A stretch of DNA of 64,000 bases from Ostrinia nubilalis (taxonomy: Eukaryota; Arthropoda; Insecta; Lepidoptera; Crambidae). The stretch lies in contig NC_087118.1 in NCBI RefSeq assembly GCF_963855985.1, forward strand, positions 2,666,001 through 2,730,000, in the 5' to 3' direction. The translations under genes and the position numbers were made by a program. Shown here in pieces: positions 10,816-21,013 of this stretch (within the stretch, counting starts at the first letter, position 1; every line of letters starts with the position of its first letter). The notes beneath the pieces were generated by a model that searched no databases, was not told where the DNA came from, and saw only the letters and a program-made list of their open reading frames with translations.

Positions 10816-10833
10816 ATCCTGCCGGCTGCGCCA
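10816..10833 (-). promoter_or_regulatory. Primer-binding site, tRNA-Ser type
   Basis: The minus strand reads TGGCGCAGCCGGCAGGAT, a two-base variant of the tRNA-Ser primer site of insect gypsy elements (compare 31064-31081). It sits between an LTR end (TTTGACA) and the gag start at 10799. Confidence 0.65.
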
Positions 10834-10945
10834 TGTCAAATCATACGACCAGCTGAGTGCAAACTGATTTATTTTATAAAGAAAACTACCTGCTACATAA
10901 CACGATAATATTAAAGTAAAACTACCTTCTATAACTATAATATTC
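10834..10945 (-). repeat. LTR fragment of a gypsy element
   Basis: Minus-strand sequence ending TTTGACA directly before the primer site, as expected for the 3' end of a 5' LTR. The upstream side abuts an RT fragment near 10946, so only about 110 bp remain. Confidence 0.5.
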
Positions 10946-11345
10946 ACACCTGATAGTACCCTTATGCTAGGTCTAGAGCAGTAAAGAAGCATTTCCCTGA
11001 CAACCGAGTCACCTGGTCTTCGATGTGAGGCAATGGGTAACGGTCCTTAACAGTTCGCGCATTTAGGGCCCTATAATCGATACAAAGCCTGTAATCGCCC
11101 CCTTTCTTTTTAATTAGCACGACTGGGCTCGCATACTCTGAGAACGACTCCCTAATTATGCCGGCATCTAACAAGCCCTTGATTTTCTCGTTTACCTTCT
11201 CATTTTCTTTGTGTGGTATTAGTCTGTATATGCATCTCAATCAAGTCTGTACAACCTAGATCCCTAGTATCCCTAGCAAATGAACCGGCGTATCTATTAA
11301 GTAAATCTAATAATTGTTTCATTTCAGAGTCAATAAGATCGCCTA
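10946..11345 (-). pseudogene. Gypsy pol fragment (protease-RT junction and start of RT)
   Basis: Minus-strand codons from about 11345 encode the linker between protease and RT. A frameshift near 11225 separates them from the RT start, which carries VNEKIKGLLDAGIIRES, SPVVLIKKKGGDYRLC and IDYRALNARTVKDRYPLP. The next conserved motif, TALDLASGYYQ, has its serine codon changed to TAA. The catalytic aspartate box is absent because homology ends at about 10946, where LTR sequence of another or rearranged element begins. In minus-strand order the RT lies before an LTR and gag start, the wrong order for one intact element, so this is a rearranged or composite fragment. Confidence 0.75.
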
Positions 11346-11685
11346 CATCAATATCAGACCCACACGGTCTGTATTATTTGTTGGCCTTTATTGTGTATTT
11401 AATGTATTTTTTAGTATCGCCTGTTATTTAGCATTATTACTGTTCTTTTTATTTTATCAGGATATACCGCTTATTTTAAAAGTTATTACGTTTTCTTTAC
11501 AATAAGTAATTGGATAAAAAAAATTCTATATTTTTTTTTAAAAAAATCTCAAAAATTTTTTGACCTCTTTTTTGTCGATAAAAATAGGTCTAGTTTCATC
11601 TATTTTCATATGTACACTTTAACGTGACTCACACTGTATAGATCTCAACAAATGCGTAACTGTGTTTAGGAATTGTGATTTCATG
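11346..11685. other. AT-rich spacer, nothing recognised
   Basis: No coding pattern, tRNA or element end was found. The last five bases (TCATG) are the left copy of the TSD of the Pao element that follows. Confidence 0.4.
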
Positions 11686-12728
11686 TGTACAGAACGTTTG
11701 TAATAGATGTAAATATAAATAAGTTTATTTTGTATTCGTTTCGTAGCTTGTAATAGACCCTGCAATGTATAAAGAAATAGCGTTAGAAATAGACACAGAT
11801 ATGTATGTTGTTTGTGCAATAAAGATAAACTAGGCCAGAAAAGTAGGCAATTGTTGTGTAAATAGTTATCTTTATCTGTCATTTTGAATTGTATAGTGTT
11901 CTGTTGTATGTCGCTATCAATTTCTTGAGCTTCACATTCATGTAAGATTGTGTTAAGTCATTTTGTTTGTACTGTGTTCTATTGTCTTTTATTTGTGTCT
12001 TTATATCGTGTCTTTATTGTTTGTGTCTATTTTTTGTGTCTTTGTATAGTTAATCGTTATTTGTTTTGTATAGATTGTTATTTGTTTGCACTGAGCTTTG
12101 TAAATTGTATTGAATTTGGTATGCAAATAAATTAACTTGTTGTTGGTGTTGGCTTCATTTAGAAAGGGACAAATAGGTAGGAAAATAGGAAGTTAGAATA
12201 GATAGGAAATAGGTACTCACCCTCCGAAGGAGGACAGAGACAGACATATCGGAAATAGAGCCGTAATCGCTTTACGGTATTGCCTTTTCGAGAGAAAAGG
12301 CAAGCATATTGTTGTCTCGCTCCCACTAGCGGCTCTCGCTCACACCGTACTGCGTCTCGCTCGCACTCGCTCCGTCCTTGTCGCACGGAGGCACGCAGTA
12401 CGGCGTTAGATTAATGCGTAGACGTCACTAGTGGAGAGTGGCATGGTGGGCCCAAATATAGCGGTGGTCCGAGCCAAAATCACAGTCCACTTGAAGATAG
12501 CTACGAAGTAACAACTAAGAAACAAGAAGTCCCTAGAAGCCAACAGCAGCCAGTACAAGCCCACTCAAGAAATAAGGGGTTGTTATTTCCATACACCCCC
12601 TCCCCGCTACCCCGCTACGTGAACACCGGCGAGAGAGAGACAGCGATATCTCTGCATCGGGCGCTTCTTCTTCGAGCCTTCAACAACTCCCAGGCGCAAC
12701 TCCAGTAACCCGTGGGGCGTACCCCACA
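11686..12728 (+). repeat. 5' LTR of the Pao element
   Basis: Starts TGTACAGAACG and ends CGTACCCCACA. It contains the intact site TACCCCGCT (12608-12616), which is duplicated around the TIR element in the right LTR, so it serves as an in-window empty-site control. An AATAAA lies near 12125. Confidence 0.95.
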
Positions 12729-12750
12729 TTTTGGTCCTTGACGAAGCCGG
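12729..12750 (+). promoter_or_regulatory. Likely primer-binding site of the Pao element
   Basis: Directly after the LTR the sequence reads TTTTGGTCCTTGACGAAG. A primer site starting TGG is expected here, 3-4 bases after the LTR. I could not assign the priming tRNA with confidence. Confidence 0.4.
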
Positions 12751-12797
12751 ATTACGTCGGGTTGTTGAAGAAACTTTGGAAGAATTGAAGACAGAAA

Positions 12798-15700
12798 ATG
12801 CCAGTGACAAGATCGCGCAGCGGAGGTTCAAGAGTCGGAGCCACGGAGAGTACATCGGAGTACACCATGTCGACTGCCGTTGCGGACGAACAAGGGACTA
12901 GTCAGACGGAGACGACGGCGTCGCAGCGCACCGTGCCAGTGCAGCGCGCCGCTCCGGGGCAGGGCGAGCGCACGCAGGCGCCCCTGCCACACACATCCGT
13001 GCAGCCGCCGCTGGCTGAGCAGCAGAGAAGAGCTGCCCAGCGGCCGCTGTCAACATTGGGGCCGGCGCAGCCGCCGCTGAGGACAGACCAGCGGCCGCCG
13101 CAGCCGGCAACGGGAGCCGGAGAGCCAACGCTGCAGGAGCAGCGTCGCCAGGCTGAGCTACGGACCCGGCCGGTGTCGTCGCCCGAGTCGCCGCCCCCTG
13201 CGGAGCAGGGGCCGACGCGGCTCGAGCGCCCCGCGGCGCCAGCGAGATCAACAGCAGCGCCGCCGAGATCGACGGCAACGACGAAGAAATCGAAGCGCAC
13301 CCGCAAGTTACTGGAAGCCAGGGAGGAGCTACTGCGACTGCAAGTGAAGCTTGCGGCCGCCAAGGTGGCCGCCCTGGAAGCAGACAGCGACTCAGAAGAG
13401 GACGTGGACACGGTGATGGAGGAAGCGGACCACAACGCATGGGTGAACAACTGGTTGGATACCAGTGTGCCGCCCATGCCCATCGCCACCGAGCCGCCCC
13501 TGGCCATCGCCAGCGAGCCGCACAGAGCGCCGGAGCCACCGCCACCGCTGGGGGACATAGAAGATAGAAGGCCTCAAGCCATAGAAGTCCCTCAGGCACC
13601 GGCGGGAGCCGGCGCGCCCGCGCCGCTCCACCACCAAGTAGACCTGTCGGAGCTGGCCAGCGCCATAGCGCAGGCCGCCCGCTCCGGACAGCACAACAAC
13701 AACAGCAAGATGTTCGCAGAGCTGCCATACTTCGGGGGGTCGCATCACGAGTGGCTTTCATTCAAGGCCGCGTACTTCGAAACGCAGAGCGGGTTCACGG
13801 ACTTGGAGAACCTCATCCGCCTGCGCAGAAGCCTCAAGTCGAGAGCAAGAGAAGCCGTCGAGAGTTTGTTGATATACAACTCGAACCCACGCGACGTGAT
13901 GAAGATTTTGGAGGCAAGATTCGGGCCGGACGCCATAGCTGTCGCGGAAATGGAGAAAATTAGAAGCTTGCCGCGCCTCGCCGACAGCCCACGTGACTTG
14001 TGCATATTTGCGAGCAGGGTCACGAACATAGTCGCCACACTGAAGACCATCGGGAAGCAGCGGTACCTACTCAACCCCGAGATAGCGAAGTTGACAATGG
14101 AGAAACTGCCGCCTGCCATGAAGTACCGGTGGTACGACTTCGCCGCAGGACAGCCCACCGACGAGGCCGACATTGAAAAGTTGGCACGCTTCCTGAACCA
14201 CGAAGCGGAGATCTGCGGTCCGTACGCGCAGCCGGAGGGGGTCTCGGAGCCGGCGGCGAATCGCAGAAACCACAAAACGTTCAACGCCCAACAGTCCGAG
14301 GCAGTGAATAGTGAACGTCATAATAGTGAAAGTGAACGGCAATATAGTGAACGCCAGAACAGTGAGCGGCGAAATAGTGAAAGACAGAACAGTGAACGGC
14401 AAAATAGTGATCGTGAAAATAGTGAAATAAACAGAAAGTGCGTGTTGTGCAGTGCTACAGGACACAGTGTCGCGGGATGTGCAAAGTGGAGAGACTCGAA
14501 CACATCGCAACGCTGGGACTTAGCGAAAGAAAAGCGATTGTGTTTTCGGTGTTTACGATTCCGCGCGCGTGGACATAACTGCAAAGTGATCAAGTGCAAC
14601 ATAGAAGGGTGTGAAAATGTGCATCATAGAACGCTCCACTACTCCAAGAGGAGTGAGGAGCAAAGTGAAGTGGTAGGTTCGACGTGGACAGGGAAGGGCA
14701 CGCAAGCCTTCCTGAAAATAGTGCCTGTGCAGATACGTGGCCCGCGCAAGAGGATAGATACGCACGCACTACTCGACGACGGGTCTACGGTGACACTTAT
14801 TGACGAAGATCTCGCGCAGCAAGCCGGCCTGCGCGGACCGCGGGAGCCTCTACACATCGAGGCCATCGGGAGTGCGCGGGTGGACACCTCCGCGTCCCGG
14901 AGGCTCAACATCACACTCAACCGGTCCGGGCAGGGCAAGCAGCACCGCATACGAGCGCGCACCATCCAGAATCTTAAGCTGTCGCCGCAAAGTGTCAAAA
15001 TCGAAGACATAGTGAGATGTGAACATCTAAGTGATATACAAGAAAGTGTAGTGCTACACAGTGCGCGGCCGCAAATATTGATCGGCCAGGACAACTGGCA
15101 CCTGCTCGTCGCACAGGAGCAGAGAATCGGTAAGCGACACCAACCTATCGCTTCGCTTACACCGCTCGGCTGGGTGCTACACGGCGCGTGCAGTCGCACC
15201 GTCGGGCACAGAGTGCATTTTACACAAGAGAGCGAGGAACGCCTCAACATGGACCTCAAGCACTTCTTCTCGTTGGAGGCCTTGACGATTGCCCCTAAGC
15301 TGCCTCACAACGACCCCGAAGCCCGAGCACTGAAAATACTGAAAGAGAAAACCACACGGTTAATGGACGGACGCTTCCAAACCGATTTATTATGGAAAAA
15401 CAAAGATATCAAGATGCCTGAGAACAGAGACTACGCCCTCAGGAGGCTGGAGGCCACCGAAAAGAAGATAAAAAAGGACCCAGAGGTCAAAGGCAAGGTC
15501 ATCGAGCAGATGGAGGCCCTGGTGGAGAAAGGATACGCAGAACTCGCGCCCGTCAATAGCGACAATGACAAGAAATGGTACCTGCCCTGCTTCCCGGTCT
15601 TCAATCCTCAGAAGCCGGGAAAGATCAGGATGGTGCACGACGCGGCGGCGAAAACGAAAGGTATGGCGCTCAACGACGCACTTCTCACCGGGCCCGACCT

Positions 15701-18671
15701 CCTGCAATCCCTACCCGGTGTGCTGATGAAGATGCGTCAGCACCGGGTAGCGGTATCTGCGGACATTGCAGAAATGTTTCTTCAGGTCAAGATCATCCCA
15801 GAGGACCGGGACGCTCTACGGTACCTCTGGCGGGGGTGCGACAGGACAGCTCCACCCCAAGAATACAGAATGACTTCGTTAATCTTCGGGGCCACATCCT
15901 CACCGGCTACTGCAATTTACGTGAAAAACAGAAACGCAGAAGAGTTCGCTGCGCAATATCCCAAGGCCGCGGCAGCTGTAAGAGACAACCACTATATGGA
16001 CGACTACATCCAGAGCCTCGAGAACGAAGAGTCGGCCATCGAGATCGCCGCCCAAGTACGCGACATCCATCGCCGAGCGCACTTCCATCTGCGCAAGTGG
16101 ATCTCCAACTCGCCGCGGGTGCTGCAGGAGCTGGAAGAGGAGCAGGCGCTCGAGGAGCGCTCCCTGGGCCCCAAGAACGAAAAGGTCCTAGGAATGATAT
16201 GGAAGACGTCATCCGACGCATTGAAGTACAACTTGGACCTGAGCCGACTGCCCGACGACATCCTACACCGGAAACCCACCAAGAGACAGGCCCTCCAGGT
16301 GGTCATGTCCCTATTCGACCCCCTGGGCCTCGTGTCGCCGGTGACAGTCCAGGCGAAGCAAATACTTCAAGAGATTTGGAGGCGGAGCACCGCGTGGGAC
16401 GAGCATCTACAGGATGACCTGGCGGAGAGGTGGGCCAAATGGGTCCAGCAATTGGAAGCCCTCCGTGCCATCGAGATACCCCGGTGCTACCCTCACTTCA
16501 CTCAAGGCGACAATCTTCAACTACATGTATTCGTCGACGCCAGCGAGACCGCCTACGCCGCCGCCCTCTACTGGCGGGTGGAAGACAACGACGGGCGGGC
16601 GCACACGACACTGGTCCTGGCTAAGAGCCGGGTCGCGCCGCTGAAGACCACCTCGATTCCCCGCCTGGAGCTGCAGGCCGCAGTTATGGGTACGCGGATG
16701 GCGAGCTGCGTCCTTGAAGAACACGACCGAAAGCCGACAACAAGGACGTTCTGGACGGACAGCCGAACAGTCCTCACGTGGCTACGAACGGGCGCACGGT
16801 GCTACAAACCGTTTGTGGCGCACCGTATAGCAGAGATTGAAGAAAACACCAAGATAGAGGAATGGCGCTGGGTGCCCACCAAGATGAACGTCGCGGACGA
16901 CGGAACGCGCGACGTGCCCAGGGACTTCGACAGTGAGCATCGATGGTTCAACGGGCCCAGTTTTCTGCGGGACGACCCAGCGACCTGGCCAACCGAAGAA
17001 AGGAAAATTCAGCAAGACACCGGGGAGGAAAGAGCAAATTTGATAGACAGGAGAGCCACAAAGCTGCTAGAAGTGATCCCGCAGTGCGACCGGTTCTCCA
17101 GGTGGGAGAGGTTCGTGCGAACCACCGCTCGCGTCCTGCAATTTGTTGACAGATGCAGGCCGACAAGGAAGCAGGCTGCTTACGCACGGACGCGGGCCAA
17201 CAAGGTGGCAGACCCCACCTGGAGGAAGCCGCAGTCACGAGACACCAGAGGGCGCGGTCACAAGAAGGAAGTACAGCAGACTGAAGACAAGTTCGTGGCC
17301 CTCCCGGCAGAGCTCCTCATCCGGGCTGAAGATTTAATAGTGCGCGCGTGCCAGGAAGACAGTTTCAGAGAAGAGATCCACTGTCTGTCCCAGCATCGAC
17401 GCGTCAATCGAGATAGCAAGTTATTCAAGATCGCAGTGGAGTTGGTTGACGGGTTATTGACCATCAAAACCCGTATAGCTGCAGCCGAAGACGTCCCGGA
17501 GGCGGTAAAGCGGCCGCCTGTCCTAGACGGCCGTCACCACATCGCGAGGCTGTACATCGGGCACGTGCATCGCAGCGGTCACCACCAGGGTGTGGAGGCC
17601 ACCATCAACCAGTGCCGGCAGAGGTTCCACATCCTGGGACTTCGGCCGACGGCACGCAGCATCGTGCACCGGTGTACGCCGTGCCGCCGACGACGGTGGG
17701 CGCCGCCTGCGCCCCCGACCGGGGACCATCCCGCCGGTCGGCTCGCGCACCATCAGCGCGCCTTCACCTTCACGGGCGTCGACTACTTCGGGCCGCTGCT
17801 CACCACCGTGGGGAGAGCCACCAAGAAGACCTACGTGGCCCTGTTCACGTGTCTCACGACGCGTGCGGTCCACCTTGAGATGGCGGCATCACTCACCACC
17901 GACTCCGCGGTGATGGCACTGCGGCGGTTCGTCGCGAGACGAGGCTGTCCCAGAACCATCTGGTCCGACAACGGGACCAACCTCCACGGCGCCGAGAGAG
18001 AGCTCCGGCGCGCCATCGACAACGCGACAGAACAGGAAGCGGCCAAGCGGAGGATAACCTGGCGCTTCATCCCTCCCGGCGCTCCTTTCATGGGCGGAGC
18101 GTGGGAGCGCTTAGTGAGGTCCGTCAAGACGGCCCTGTCGGCCGTGATGGACAGCCGACCGACCAGCGAGGAGACCCTCGCCACCCTGCTCGCCGAGGTT
18201 GAGATGACGGTGAACAGCCGTCCGCTCACCCACGTCTCTGTCGACCCGCAAGACCCGGAGACGCTGACCCCCAACCACTTCCTGCTGTTGGGGCCAGCCC
18301 ACGCACCACCGGCGGGAGAGACCTCCCCGCAAGACCTCCTGGGCAAGGCGAGTTGGCGGACGGCGCAGCGCCTCGCCGACATGTTTTGGGCGAGATGGCT
18401 TCGAGAGTACCTGCCCGAGCTCCAGCACCGGCGGGAGCCCCATGGGAAGGGCCCTGCAGTCCAGCTGGGAGACGTCGTCCTGATCGCCGACAACACGCTG
18501 CCTCGCAACACCTGGCCGCTGGGGAGAATCGTGGCTACGTACCCCGGCCCCGATGACATCGTGCGAGCAGTGGACGTGCAGACCAAGGGCGGCATACTAC
18601 GGCGACCTACAAAGAAGCTGGTGGTGCTGCAGTCGACGGCGGAGCCTGCAAACGTTCTTCCCACGGAGTGA
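12798..18671 (+). CDS. Gag-pol polyprotein of the Pao element
   Basis: A 1957-codon open frame encodes everything the element needs to copy itself. An Ala/Pro/Arg-rich N-terminus precedes a conserved gag domain (about 13710-14230), an NSER-rich repeat tract (about 14305-14430) and cysteine/histidine nucleic-acid-binding motifs (CVLCSATGHSVAGC near 14440, a second near 14540). The aspartic protease motif is LLDDGST near 14770, a BEL-type variant of DTG. RT has YMDD near 15993-16004; RNase H begins at VDASETAY near 16533; integrase has an HHCC finger (about 17535-17690) and acidic residues in GVDYFGP (17774), WSDNGTN (17961) and GAWERL (18096), followed by a BEL integrase tail. The start at 12798 is the first ATG of the frame, 69 bases after the LTR. 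No lesion is visible. Confidence 0.95.
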   Translation: MPVTRSRSGGSRVGATESTSEYTMSTAVADEQGTSQTETTASQRTVPVQRAAPGQGERTQAPLPHTSVQPPLAEQQRRAAQRPLSTLGPAQPPLRTDQRPPQPATGAGEPTLQEQRRQAELRTRPVSSPESPPPAEQGPTRLERPAAPARSTAAPPRSTATTKKSKRTRKLLEAREELLRLQVKLAAAKVAALEADSDSEEDVDTVMEEADHNAWVNNWLDTSVPPMPIATEPPLAIASEPHRAPEPPPPLGDIEDRRPQAIEVPQAPAGAGAPAPLHHQVDLSELASAIAQAARSGQHNNNSKMFAELPYFGGSHHEWLSFKAAYFETQSGFTDLENLIRLRRSLKSRAREAVESLLIYNSNPRDVMKILEARFGPDAIAVAEMEKIRSLPRLADSPRDLCIFASRVTNIVATLKTIGKQRYLLNPEIAKLTMEKLPPAMKYRWYDFAAGQPTDEADIEKLARFLNHEAEICGPYAQPEGVSEPAANRRNHKTFNAQQSEAVNSERHNSESERQYSERQNSERRNSERQNSERQNSDRENSEINRKCVLCSATGHSVAGCAKWRDSNTSQRWDLAKEKRLCFRCLRFRARGHNCKVIKCNIEGCENVHHRTLHYSKRSEEQSEVVGSTWTGKGTQAFLKIVPVQIRGPRKRIDTHALLDDGSTVTLIDEDLAQQAGLRGPREPLHIEAIGSARVDTSASRRLNITLNRSGQGKQHRIRARTIQNLKLSPQSVKIEDIVRCEHLSDIQESVVLHSARPQILIGQDNWHLLVAQEQRIGKRHQPIASLTPLGWVLHGACSRTVGHRVHFTQESEERLNMDLKHFFSLEALTIAPKLPHNDPEARALKILKEKTTRLMDGRFQTDLLWKNKDIKMPENRDYALRRLEATEKKIKKDPEVKGKVIEQMEALVEKGYAELAPVNSDNDKKWYLPCFPVFNPQKPGKIRMVHDAAAKTKGMALNDALLTGPDLLQSLPGVLMKMRQHRVAVSADIAEMFLQVKIIPEDRDALRYLWRGCDRTAPPQEYRMTSLIFGATSSPATAIYVKNRNAEEFAAQYPKAAAAVRDNHYMDDYIQSLENEESAIEIAAQVRDIHRRAHFHLRKWISNSPRVLQELEEEQALEERSLGPKNEKVLGMIWKTSSDALKYNLDLSRLPDDILHRKPTKRQALQVVMSLFDPLGLVSPVTVQAKQILQEIWRRSTAWDEHLQDDLAERWAKWVQQLEALRAIEIPRCYPHFTQGDNLQLHVFVDASETAYAAALYWRVEDNDGRAHTTLVLAKSRVAPLKTTSIPRLELQAAVMGTRMASCVLEEHDRKPTTRTFWTDSRTVLTWLRTGARCYKPFVAHRIAEIEENTKIEEWRWVPTKMNVADDGTRDVPRDFDSEHRWFNGPSFLRDDPATWPTEERKIQQDTGEERANLIDRRATKLLEVIPQCDRFSRWERFVRTTARVLQFVDRCRPTRKQAAYARTRANKVADPTWRKPQSRDTRGRGHKKEVQQTEDKFVALPAELLIRAEDLIVRACQEDSFREEIHCLSQHRRVNRDSKLFKIAVELVDGLLTIKTRIAAAEDVPEAVKRPPVLDGRHHIARLYIGHVHRSGHHQGVEATINQCRQRFHILGLRPTARSIVHRCTPCRRRRWAPPAPPTGDHPAGRLAHHQRAFTFTGVDYFGPLLTTVGRATKKTYVALFTCLTTRAVHLEMAASLTTDSAVMALRRFVARRGCPRTIWSDNGTNLHGAERELRRAIDNATEQEAAKRRITWRFIPPGAPFMGGAWERLVRSVKTALSAVMDSRPTSEETLATLLAEVEMTVNSRPLTHVSVDPQDPETLTPNHFLLLGPAHAPPAGETSPQDLLGKASWRTAQRLADMFWARWLREYLPELQHRREPHGKGPAVQLGDVVLIADNTLPRNTWPLGRIVATYPGPDDIVRAVDVQTKGGILRRPTKKLVVLQSTAEPANVLPTE

Positions 18672-19646
18672 TGCGTCGCGGCTACGAGGCTTCACCACGA
18701 CGCACGGCGGGAGAATGTACAGAACGTTTGTAATAGATGTAAATATAAATAAGTTTATTTTGTATTCGTTTCGTAGCTTGTAATAGACCCTGCAATGTAT
18801 AAAGAAATAGCGTTAGAAATAGACATAGATATGTATGTTGTTTGTGCAATAAAGATAAACTAGGCCAGAAAAGTAGGCAATTGTTGTGTAAATAGTTATC
18901 TTTATCTGTCATTTTGAATTGTATAGTGTTCTGTTGTATGTCGCTATCAATTTCTTGAGCTTCACATTCATGTAAGATTGTGTTAAGTCATTTTGTTTGT
19001 ACTGTGTTCTATTGTCTTTTATTTGTGTCTTTATATCGTGTCTTTATTGTTTGTGTCTATTTTTTGTGTCTTTGTATAGTTAATCGTTATTTGTTTTGTA
19101 TAGATTGTTATTTGTTTGCACTGAGCTTTGTAAATTGTATTGAATTTGGTATGCAAATAAATTAACTTGTTGTTGGTGTTGGCTTCATTTAGAAAGGGAC
19201 AAATAGGTAGGAAAATAGGAAGTTAGAATAGATAGGAAATAGGTACTCACCCTCCGAAGGAGGACAGAGACAGACATATCGGAAATAGAGCCGTAATCGC
19301 TTTACGGTATTGCCTTTTCGAGAGAAAAGGCAAGCATATTGTTGTCTCGCTCCCACTAGCGGCTCTCGCTCACACCGTACTGCGTCTCGCTCGCACTCGC
19401 TCCGTCCTTGTCGCACGGAGGCACGCAGTACGGCGTTAGATTAATGCGTAGACGTCACTAGTGGAGAGTGGCATGGTGGGCCCAAATATAGCGGTGGTCC
19501 GAGCCAAAATCACAGTCCACTTGAAGATAGCTACGAAGTAACAACTAAGAAACAAGAAGTCCCTAGAAGCCAACAGCAGCCAGTACAAGCCCACTCAAGA
19601 AATAAGGGGTTGTTATTTCCATACACCCCCTCCCCGCTACCCCGCT

Positions 19647-20892
19647 GCGTCTTTCCGTTCTATACATGGCCAGAACGCACCCATAGGAAACTGCTCGTGT
19701 ATATTTTGTAGTGCCCGTTTGTAAATCTGTGACTCCAAACTATACACGAATTTTGCGTACTGATCGTGTATAGTTTGGAAGAGCTTAGTAAAAAAAGTCA
19801 TATCCAAACTATACTCGATTAGTTTCTACTACACCACTTACACTTGACTAGAGTGTGTTTAGTTGATATTGATTTATTAAAATATGGAATTATATTTAAA
19901 ATTACATTTATTCGATATTATTACATAAAATATTATTATTTTACTGAATCTATAATAAATCTAGATTTTTAATACTATTGTAAGTGGTTTTTGAAATGAA
20001 ATTGATTAGGTAGATTTCAAATTAAATAACAATTATTAATGTAATCATAAATTCATTTAAAATGAGAGAGAGTGAGAGAAGAAAGTTCAACGTGCATTAT
20101 TAATACATTATGCGAGACTTTAAATGCTAGGTTTGTATTATCGGCCGTTTGGTGTAGTGGTTCGAAACGGACTACTATTCCGGAGGTAGCGGGTTCGATT
20201 CCCGCACAGTACAAGCATTTGTGTGCATGAACATATTTGTTTGTATTGGACTGGGTGTTTTCTATGTATAGTAAGTATGTATTTACAAAAAAAAGTATTT
20301 TAGTATGTATGTTTAATACTTAGTATTATGTACAAGCTTTGCTTAGTTTGGGACTAGAAGCGCAGTGTAAAATGTCTAAGGATATTTATTTATTATTTAT
20401 TTTATTTATTAACTTTTATCTCAAGAACAAAATCATTTTGACATATTTCCATACCTACATAATTCTTAATTTAAGAGTTATTCGAGAATTGGTGAAAATT
20501 AAATATCAGCCCCAAAACAAATATCTTTTCTATGGCAGAATACGTGTCGAAAGATGATTCAATGTTTAAAGTAGACACGCAAATATGAATTAATATGTAA
20601 TAGAAAGAGAGGTCAATAAGACAAAATGACTAGCATGCAACTACTCGCGTATAAATTGTAATCACGCACTTATTACAATACATACATGATTAGTCCGTAT
20701 GCGTACTGGCGATGTATATTTTGGAGTAAGATAATTGACCTAAGTCACTACAAAGTATACGCGAGCAGTACGCAGCATATGCGTACTGGTCGTGTATAGT
20801 TTGGAGGAGCTTAGTAAAAAAAGTCATCTCCAAACTATACTCGATTAGTTTCACACCCTTGCGTTCTGGCTATGTATAGAACGGAAAGACGC
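19647..20892. mobile_element. TIR transposon copy B (1246 bp) in the Pao LTR
   Basis: The ends match copy A (GCGTCTTTCCGTTCTATACA; one mismatch in the right 33-bp repeat). The 9-bp TSD TACCCCGCT is at 19638-19646 and 20893-20901; the single-copy target is preserved at 12608-12616 in the other LTR. Copy B is inverted relative to copy A. It shares the subterminal repeats but has about 430 bp of extra centre, including the SINE at 20141-20410. No transposase is encoded. Because it sits in an LTR that differs from its partner by one base, its insertion is younger than the already young Pao element. Confidence 0.95.
20141..20410 (+). mobile_element. tRNA-derived SINE inside TIR copy B
   Basis: The head contains an A box (TGGTGTAGTGG) and a B box (GGTTCGATTCC), the split promoter of RNA polymerase III. 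A short unique body and a tail of TTTA/TTAT repeats follow. The same family occurs at 23598-23880. The tRNA-like head does not close into a proper acceptor stem, so this is not a functional tRNA gene. It is absent from copy A of the host element. Confidence 0.75.
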
Positions 20893-21013
20893 TACCCCGC
20901 TACGTGAACACCGGCGAGAGAGAGACAGCGATATCTCTGCATCGGGCGCTTCTTCTTCGAGCCTTCAACAACTCCCAGGCGCAACTCCAGTAACCCGTGG
21001 GGCGTACCCCACA

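Larger units (their letters stand above)
11686..21013 (+). mobile_element. Complete BEL/Pao LTR retrotransposon, TSD TCATG
   Basis: The element has two LTRs of exactly 1043 bp (after subtracting the TIR insertion and its 9-bp duplication from the right one), one long gag-pol frame, and the 5-bp TSD TCATG at 11681-11685 and 21014-21018. By eye I find a single LTR difference (C at 11796, T at 18826). That near-identity plus the open frame means recent insertion. The internal region is strikingly GC-rich while the LTRs and flanks are AT-rich. No envelope gene is present. Two later insertions sit in the right LTR: a TIR element, and a SINE inside it. Confidence 0.95.
18716..21013 (+). repeat. 3' LTR of the Pao element, split by a TIR element
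   Basis: Begins TGTACAGAACG after the purine-rich CGGCGGGAGAA and ends CGTACCCCACA. The LTR is interrupted at 19647-20892. With the insertion and one 9-bp duplication removed it matches the 5' LTR along its whole length apart from one transition. Confidence 0.95.

Noticed and set aside
11619..12386. Identical small frames present in both Pao LTRs
   Set aside because: They repeat because the LTRs are copies; composition and lack of motifs argue against coding.
12898..13761. Long minus-strand reading frames opposite Pao gag (and others at 17831-18664)
   Set aside because: They are GC-rich shadows of the plus-strand gag-pol frame with no domain of their own.
20141..20215. tRNA gene with A and B boxes
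   Set aside because: The head does not form a closed acceptor stem, a body and repeat tail follow, and a diverged copy occurs at 23598. A SINE explains it better.
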